Of a stretch of DNA of 64,000 nucleotides, positions 59,352-64,000 are shown in pieces (positions within the stretch are counted from its first letter, which is position 1; each line of letters opens with the position of its first letter). Source of the DNA: CAZJHX01 sp964545715 (GTDB lineage: Bacteria; Myxococcota_A; UBA9042; GCA-2863065); the NCBI GenBank assembly GCA_964545715.1, contig CAZJHX010000003.1, positions 1 to 64,000 on the forward strand, given 5' to 3'. A program made the position numbers and the translations under genes. Below the pieces are notes generated by a model, which was given only the letters and a program-made list of their open reading frames with translations, had not been told where the DNA came from and ran no database searches.

Positions 59352-60719
59352 ATGCAGCGGTACGTATACATCCAGACGTTCGGGTGCCAGATGAACGTCT
59401 ACGACACCGAGCGGATCCTCCAGGTCCTCAAGCCGTTGAGCTACGAGCTGACCGAGGACGAGAGCCGCGCCGATCTCATCATCTTGAACAGCTGCACCGT
59501 CCGCGAGAAGGCGGAGATGAAGATGATGAGCCGCCTGGGTCGCTTTGCGCCGCTCAAGGACCACAACCCGGATCTGATCATCGGCGTCGCGGGCTGCGTC
59601 GCTCAGCAGGAGGGCGCCGCGCTGCTCAAGAAGTCTCGGCACCTGGACCTGGTCTTCGGCCCCGACAACATCCAGAAGCTGCCGGAGCTGATCGGGACCA
59701 TCCGCGAGACCGGCGACCGCCTCTCTGAGACGACCATGCACAAGAAGGTGCACGGCTACGACTTCATCAAGGGCGAGCCCCAGTCTGACGGGCGGCCGCA
59801 GGCGATGGTTACCGTTATGAAGGGCTGCAACAAGACGTGCTCGTACTGCATCGTGCCGCGCGTGCGTGGGCGCGAGCTGTCCAAGCCGGCCGACGAGGTG
59901 GTGTCCGAGGTCGCGCGCTTCGTAAAGAGCGGCGTGAAAGAGGTCATGCTGTTGGGGCAAAACGTCAACAGCTACGGCCACGACCGCGATGATGGCGTGC
60001 TGTTCGCTGACCTGCTGGACCGCGTGGACGCCGTCGAGGGTCTGGAGCGGCTGCGCTTTACCACCAGCCACCCCTGGGACTGCACCGACGCGCTGGTGTC
60101 GCGCTTCGACGGGCGGCTCAAGTCCTTGTGTGAGTACTTTCACCTGCCGGTCCAGTCAGGCTCGGACCCGGTGTTGGAGCGGATGCGCCGCGGCTACACC
60201 GCCGAGGAATATATCGAGCGCGCAAGATTCATCCGAAAAACCGCACCGAACCTACATCTGACGACGGACATCATCGTCGGCTTTCCCGGCGAAACTGAAG
60301 AGGATTTTGCTCAGACATTGGACCTCATGCAGGCGGTCCGCTTTGACAGTGTGTATGCCTTCAAGTACTCTCAACGTAAGGGTACCGCAGCAGCCAAAGT
60401 CCCCGATGATGTTTCGGAAATTGCGAAGGCAGAGCGCTTGGCGCGGGTCTTCAAGATTGCTGAAGTGCATCGTCAGGAACGGCTGAAAAAGTACGCTGAC
60501 CAAGTGGTCGAGGTGCTCGTCGAGGGCCCCAGCAAGAAGTCGCTGGGACCAGGCCGTGAGCCGCAGATGACGGGCCGCACTCGTACCAACGTGGTCGTAA
60601 ACTTCCCCGTGGCCGACAAGGGCTTCGGGGCGTGGCGCTGGGTCGGACAGCTGGCCCAGGTCCGGGTGACTCGAGTGTTGCCACACTCTCTCTATGGTGA
60701 GGTGGCGCTCGTTCAGTAA
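59352..60719 (+). CDS. miaB: tRNA-2-methylthio-N6-dimethylallyladenosine synthase
   Basis: Radical-SAM methylthiotransferase that adds a methylthio group to i6A37 of tRNA. Three Cys of the N-terminal cluster are in FGCQMN, LNSCTVREKAE and GVAGCVAQQ; the radical-SAM CxxxCxxC is in GCNKTCSYCIVPRVRG. Then HLPVQSGSD and TDIIVGFPGETEEDF, and a C-terminal TRAM domain (VEVLVEGPSKKS, GRTRTNVVVNF). Length 455 aa is normal. ATG 59352 was chosen because MQRYVYIQTFGCQMN is the standard MiaB start; an in-frame start at 59130 lies inside the previous gene. Confidence 0.95.
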   Translation: MQRYVYIQTFGCQMNVYDTERILQVLKPLSYELTEDESRADLIILNSCTVREKAEMKMMSRLGRFAPLKDHNPDLIIGVAGCVAQQEGAALLKKSRHLDLVFGPDNIQKLPELIGTIRETGDRLSETTMHKKVHGYDFIKGEPQSDGRPQAMVTVMKGCNKTCSYCIVPRVRGRELSKPADEVVSEVARFVKSGVKEVMLLGQNVNSYGHDRDDGVLFADLLDRVDAVEGLERLRFTTSHPWDCTDALVSRFDGRLKSLCEYFHLPVQSGSDPVLERMRRGYTAEEYIERARFIRKTAPNLHLTTDIIVGFPGETEEDFAQTLDLMQAVRFDSVYAFKYSQRKGTAAAKVPDDVSEIAKAERLARVFKIAEVHRQERLKKYADQVVEVLVEGPSKKSLGPGREPQMTGRTRTNVVVNFPVADKGFGAWRWVGQLAQVRVTRVLPHSLYGEVALVQ

Positions 60720-60735
60720 GGGAGGCGTCGCCGAC

Positions 60736-61209
60736 ATGTCTGTTCGGATGTTTGTTTCCGATCTTGTGATAGACGCCAAGACCAAGAGCCCGGTCGTCGT
60801 ACTTCAAGACTCCAGCGGTGAGTTCGAACTGCCCATCTTCATCGGCTTGATGGAGGCGAGCGCCATCGCGTCTGTGCGCGAGAAGGTCGCTCTGCCGCGC
60901 CCGATGACGCACGATCTGCTCTGTACGCTGCTCGACTCGCTGGACGGGGATCTGGTCCGCGTCGAGGTCACTGAGCTGCGTGACAACACCTTCTACGCGC
61001 TGCTGCACCTGACGCGTGGCGGCCAGCCCCTGCGGTTGGACAGTCGCCCCAGTGACGCCATCGCGCTGGCATTGCGCGCCGACGCGCCGATCATGGTGCG
61101 CGAGGCCGTTCTCGCGGAGGCGGGGACCCGCCGGAAGGTGGAAACCGACAAGTGGAAGCAGTTTTTGGAGAACCTCGATCCGGAGGAGTTCGGCGGCTAC
61201 AAACAGTAG
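60736..61209 (+). CDS. Bifunctional nuclease (BFN/DUF151) domain protein (157 aa)
   Basis: Typical BFN domain: VVVLQDSSGEFELPIFIGLMEASAI, RPMTHDLLCTLLDSL, RVEVTELRDNTFYALLHL and SRPSDAIALALRADAPI. The family has reported RNase and DNase activity and occurs in bacteria and plants. ATG 60736 was chosen, with GGGAGG a few bases upstream. It lies 16 bp after miaB, so an RNA-related operon is plausible. Confidence 0.92.
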   Translation: MSVRMFVSDLVIDAKTKSPVVVLQDSSGEFELPIFIGLMEASAIASVREKVALPRPMTHDLLCTLLDSLDGDLVRVEVTELRDNTFYALLHLTRGGQPLRLDSRPSDAIALALRADAPIMVREAVLAEAGTRRKVETDKWKQFLENLDPEEFGGYKQ

Positions 61210-61221
61210 CCGACTGTTCTT

Positions 61222-61758
61222 CTATTTGCCCGTGACGCGCCGCACGATCTGACGCGCGACCACCTGCGCCGCAACGCCCATCGGGCCGGCCTCTCCGTCG
61301 TTGAAGTTGACCCGCACGATCATGCGCTTGGCGACAAGCTCGACGCCGTACTCGTGGATCACCGCGACACTGCCGCCTTTCCACGGCTTGCCGTCGCTGC
61401 CCTGCATGCTCTTGAACTGGGCCAGCGCGCCCGTTTCGCCGTCAAAGCGGTAGATCTCCAGGTCCAGCGCCTCGGACTCGGGGCCCGACGCTTTCAAGTA
61501 GCTGCCGAACAGGGCATCCAGCATGCCGTTTTCGAGATAGCTGACACTGCCGCCGTTGATCTGCTCGAAGATGGTGTCTCGGTTGCGCAGCGTGACGTCG
61601 CTGGCGGACTTGAAGCCGGTCGGCGCCGGCGGCAGCAGCTCCTTGAGGTCCTTGAACTCAGGGGCCGCCTCGGGAGGCGGAGGCTCGTTGCCGTTGGCCG
61701 TCGTGCTGCCGCAGCCGGCCCCAAGGGCGATCAGCGCGATGGCCAAGCCGCGGATCAC
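61222..61758 (-). CDS. DUF6599-like lipoprotein (178 aa)
   Basis: GTG 61758 overlaps the stop of the DUF362 gene (GTGA). Lipoprotein signal LAIALIALGAGC. The mature part contains FEQINGGSVSYLENGMLDAL, LDLEIYRFDGETGALAQF and VAVIHEYGVELVAKRMIVRV, the pattern of DUF6599-type proteins. Function unknown; members are often near DUF362 or anaerobic respiration genes, which fits this pairing. Convergent with the BFN gene (12 bp between stops). Confidence 0.75.
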   Translation of the reverse strand: MIRGLAIALIALGAGCGSTTANGNEPPPPEAAPEFKDLKELLPPAPTGFKSASDVTLRNRDTIFEQINGGSVSYLENGMLDALFGSYLKASGPESEALDLEIYRFDGETGALAQFKSMQGSDGKPWKGGSVAVIHEYGVELVAKRMIVRVNFNDGEAGPMGVAAQVVARQIVRRVTGK

Positions 61759-62819
61759 GTGAGCACCTTCTTGTCGATGGTGATGCGCTTGGTGTCGTGC
61801 ACGCCCAGACCGTACTCCGCGCACGTCTTGAGGTAGCGCGGCGAGATCGGCTTGCCGCGGAACTTGGCCTCTTCGACGGGCACCATTCCCTTCTCCTTTC
61901 GGATGCCGTTGACCATGTGGAGGATCGTCGTGTCGCACGCAACCGGATCCTCTGTGACCCAGATCTGGTTGTTCAGCGTGCGCCAGCGCGCCTTGTCCTG
62001 CGGGCCGCCGTGATAGAGCACGCGCAGCGCGTCAGCCATGATCAGCTTCACCTTGTCTTTGATCATGGGGCGGCTGTACAGCCAGGCCAGCGCCGGGTCG
62101 CAGTTGTTGCGGTGAAAGCGCGGCACGATGGTGTAGTGGCCCGGGTTGCCCTCTTTGCGGTTGTAGTACGCCGCAGTCGGCTTTACGCAGCCCATCGCCA
62201 TGTTCTTCAGTGCGCCGGTGACGCCCGTGAGGTCGTGATCCTTGGGGATGCACAGGTTCAGCACCGCGTCCGGCCACTCGATCATCCGGTCCCAGTGGAA
62301 GTCGACTTTGCGCTTGCCGTCCACGTACGTGTGCTTCTCTTTGGTGCGGCCGAGGTGGTTGGTCACCCAGATGTCGCCCGCTTTGCGCCGCAGCCGGTAG
62401 CGTCCCTTGCGCATGCGCGACTGGTACTGGTCAAAGATGCGGATGTTGTCCTTGGGCGCGCCCATCTCGTGCAGCAGGTTAGCCACGGTAAAGGCGACGA
62501 TGGGGTTCACCGAGCTGTACGGGCTGCCCAGCGTGTTGATCTTGATGGCGATCTTCTGTTTGGGGTCGAAGTACTTCGCCAGCGCCTCGGGCGCCGATGC
62601 CGTGCCGGCGTACGTCATGAGCGCGGTCTTGATCATGCGCTCGACGATGGCGTCGTCCAGCGACGTCTTGCCGGTACAGGCGCCGGCGTGCTCGATCTGC
62701 ACGATGCGGGCGGTCCTGGTCTTGTCAGCGGCGAGCGCGGGCCCAGCGGTGGCGGCGGCACCGATGACAGCGGCCGAGCCGGCCAGAAAGTCGCGCCGTG
62801 AAGGTGTGTGGTCACTCAT
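61755..62819 (-). CDS. Tat-exported DUF362 protein (354 aa)
   Basis: N-terminal twin-arginine signal (SRRDFLAGSAAVIGAAATAG, cut near ALA). The rest matches DUF362: IAIKINTLGSPYSSVNPIVA, GAPKDNIRIFDQYQSRM, VLNLCIPKDHDLTGVTGALK, IMADALRVLYHGGPQ and TEDPVACDTTILHM. No ferredoxin-type Cys cluster is present, so this is the short form. Export by Tat suggests it folds, perhaps with a cofactor, before crossing the membrane. Coupled to the DUF6599-like lipoprotein. Confidence 0.9.
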   Translation of the reverse strand: MSDHTPSRRDFLAGSAAVIGAAATAGPALAADKTRTARIVQIEHAGACTGKTSLDDAIVERMIKTALMTYAGTASAPEALAKYFDPKQKIAIKINTLGSPYSSVNPIVAFTVANLLHEMGAPKDNIRIFDQYQSRMRKGRYRLRRKAGDIWVTNHLGRTKEKHTYVDGKRKVDFHWDRMIEWPDAVLNLCIPKDHDLTGVTGALKNMAMGCVKPTAAYYNRKEGNPGHYTIVPRFHRNNCDPALAWLYSRPMIKDKVKLIMADALRVLYHGGPQDKARWRTLNNQIWVTEDPVACDTTILHMVNGIRKEKGMVPVEEAKFRGKPISPRYLKTCAEYGLGVHDTKRITIDKKVLT

Positions 62820-62904
62820 GGCGAGTATGGAACCGCACGGTGTGGGTCCAGTCAATAACCGTTGTTTGTTGGATCGCCGCGCAGCCCGTCGGTAAGAAGA
62901 GGGT

Positions 62905-63261
62905 ATGCGCATCCTCATCGTCATCGCTGTCCTGCTCGTGTCGGTCTCTGCCGCCCAGGCCGAGGTCGGTCCGCCTCTCACGGACACCAGCTCCACGGTA
63001 GACGCGGGTGTCAGCAGCGACACGGCGGTGGCCGAAGATGAAGAGGTGGTCCAGCTGCCCACGCCCCCCATCGGAGCGCCGACCGACGGCGACGATGAGC
63101 AGGGCATCGGGCAAAAGCAGGTCATCGGCTTGCCGCCACCCTCCGATGATGGCGGGTGCTCGGCAGCTGCACAGGCCTCCCCTACCGGCGCGCTCGTGCT
63201 GCTCGGCCTGGCGCTCCTGGGGTTTCTGGGGCGGGCCCGCCGCCGCTCAGTCGTACTCTGA
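62905..63261 (+). CDS. Secreted protein with MYXO-CTERM-like sorting tail (118 aa)
   Basis: Signal peptide MRILIVIAVLLVSVSAAQA. The middle is a polar, Pro/Asp-rich spacer. The C-terminus is a Gly-Cys motif (DDGGCSAAAQASP), a hydrophobic stretch (ALVLLGLALLGFLG) and a basic end (RARRR), the arrangement of MYXO-CTERM type sorting signals recognised by an exosortase/rhombosortase-like system. The protein is likely processed and anchored at the surface. It overlaps the convergent gene at its 3' end by 15 bp. Confidence 0.75.
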   Translation: MRILIVIAVLLVSVSAAQAEVGPPLTDTSSTVDAGVSSDTAVAEDEEVVQLPTPPIGAPTDGDDEQGIGQKQVIGLPPPSDDGGCSAAAQASPTGALVLLGLALLGFLGRARRRSVVL

Positions 63262-63696
63262 GAGTCGCACAGGGCGCCTCAGCAGCGCGGCGAAGTCATG
63301 CAACGCAAATCGGGCTGTTCGCTTGTTGTCGGACCACTTCACACGCAGCGTCCGCGGCAGTCGCACCCCTGAGTGCGGCATGTCTCTGATCGTGATCCAG
63401 GGCGTGCCGCCGGTGTCTCGGGACAGGGGATAAGCGCGGCTGGTGAAGCCGCCGCCGGGGGAAGGGGAGATCAGCAGCAGATAGTGCCCTTCCGCCGGTG
63501 GCTCCACCAGCTTCAGCATCTTGCCCGGCGTCGCTTGGCGCTTGGCTGTGCGGTCTTTCAAGACCAGGCTGATCACCAGCTCGCCGCTCACGACCGCCCC
63601 CGTGGCGATGAGCGGTGCGTCGTGCGCCACCAGGTGGATGGGCACGGGGCGTGGCGCCGCTAATGCCAGTGTCGTCAGCGTTAGCAGCGCGATCAT
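63247..63696 (-). CDS. Secreted protein of unknown function (149 aa)
   Basis: ATG 63696 gives a signal peptide (MIALLTLTTLALAAPRP, cut after ALA). The mature part looks beta-rich (HYLLLISPSPGGGFTSRAY, RLPRTLRVKWSDNKRTARF). No Cys and no recognised family. Coupled by ATGA overlap to the upstream TPR gene, which enters from the right edge. Confidence 0.65.
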   Translation of the reverse strand: MIALLTLTTLALAAPRPVPIHLVAHDAPLIATGAVVSGELVISLVLKDRTAKRQATPGKMLKLVEPPAEGHYLLLISPSPGGGFTSRAYPLSRDTGGTPWITIRDMPHSGVRLPRTLRVKWSDNKRTARFALHDFAALLRRPVRLSEYD

Positions 63697-64000
63697 GGCA
63701 GCTCCGCCAGCCGGCGCCTCGCCTGCTCGCGCCAGGGGCCCTCCTCGGGACACGCGAGCACCGTCTTGTATGCCGCCGCCGCTGCGTCTCTGCGCCCGCC
63801 CGCGCGTAAGGCCTCTGCGCGCAAGAAGCGGACCTCGCAGTGCGCCGGCGCCTCGTCCGTGCCCAGATAGCGCTCGTACTGGGCCACCGAGCGATCGTAC
63901 TCCACACGCGCCGCCGGGTCGCCCACCGCCTTCAACTCCGACGCCCGTGCGTGCAGCGCCTCGGCCAGGTGCCGAACGGCCAGGCGGTGTCGCGCCACGG
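63693..64000 (-). CDS. TPR-like protein, C-terminal part (continues beyond the window)
   Basis: The right edge cuts this minus-strand gene; only the last about 102 residues are inside. They are helical and TPR-like (QYERYLGTDEAPAHCEVRFL, AYKTVLACPEEGPWREQARR). The stop overlaps the start of the next secreted-protein gene. The missing N-terminus prevents a fuller call. Confidence 0.7.
   Translation of the reverse strand, partial: VARHRLAVRHLAEALHARASELKAVGDPAARVEYDRSVAQYERYLGTDEAPAHCEVRFLRAEALRAGGRRDAAAAAYKTVLACPEEGPWREQARRRLAELP

Noticed and set aside
1..64000. rRNA, tRNA, prophage or complete insertion sequence
   Set aside because: I saw no tRNA cloverleaf, rRNA-like segment, integrase or complete transposase by eye; a dedicated RNA scan would be needed to exclude small RNAs.

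Overview
The window is high-GC bacterial DNA, densely coding on both strands. It most resembles a Myxococcota/Bradymonadota-type (former Deltaproteobacteria) genome. Pointers are a MYXO-CTERM-like sorting tail (62905-63261), a DUF507 protein, a PF09826-type beta-propeller lipoprotein, CTDC-type Cys-rich repeat lipoproteins, thrombospondin type 3 and lamin-tail domains, and a striking number of lipoproteins with Asp/Thr/Gly-rich tethers. Two runs of exactly 100 N (28550-28649 and 35573-35672), both inside tandem repeats, show that this is a scaffold broken at repeats. No rRNA, tRNA, CRISPR array, complete insertion sequence or prophage was seen.

Layout. 1-3354: the N-terminus of a RAYT-like transposase, then a coupled signalling pair (a response regulator with a degenerate GGDEF domain, and a pseudo-receiver/J-like/TPR protein). 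3442-6628: VOC protein, lipoproteins and pseudouridine-5'-phosphate glycosidase. 6634-16786: S9 peptidase, a glycine-rich giant lipoprotein, an LCM-type methyltransferase, a lipoprotein with all six copper ligands of a type II copper monooxygenase, a DUF445 membrane protein and a PPC-repeat lipoprotein. 16867-20043: M48 peptidase, TPR-like lipoprotein and a 5'-truncated metallo-beta-lactamase remnant. 20040-26463: a three-gene overlapping lipoprotein operon, two of whose genes carry CTDC-like repeats, then a secreted protein. 26532-35820: class V aminotransferase, a small EGF-like gene pair, a beta-propeller lipoprotein, a giant amidohydrolase/TSP3/LTD lipoprotein, and two tandem-repeat arrays containing the assembly gaps.

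35851-42402 is the most unusual segment. Two paralogous two-gene cassettes (A-B and A'-B') of single-pass membrane proteins lie in opposite orientations. They flank an ATP-grasp enzyme, a PQQ-like beta-propeller lipoprotein, an unknown protein and a small Cys-rich protein. A 51-bp-period array of hairpins, with paired stem changes in its last copy, sits just downstream of the A-B cassette.

42389-50314: secreted and membrane proteins (PEGA, cupredoxin-like), a glycine-rich RRM protein, an orphan beta-class DNA methyltransferase with a small HTH partner, a YchF-like NTPase and a membrane metallophosphoesterase. 50436-54108: two overlapping PilT/PilU-type ATPases, the first fused to a long HEAT-repeat domain. 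54191-64000: a lipoprotein, an AsmA-like/GT51 transglycosylase fusion, DUF507, SAM hydrolase, MiaB, a bifunctional-nuclease-domain protein, DUF6599-like and Tat-exported DUF362 proteins, the MYXO-CTERM-like protein and the 3' part of a TPR gene. Much of the gene set serves the cell envelope: lipoproteins, pilus motors and peptidoglycan synthesis. Housekeeping RNA modification genes (psuG, miaB) are interspersed.
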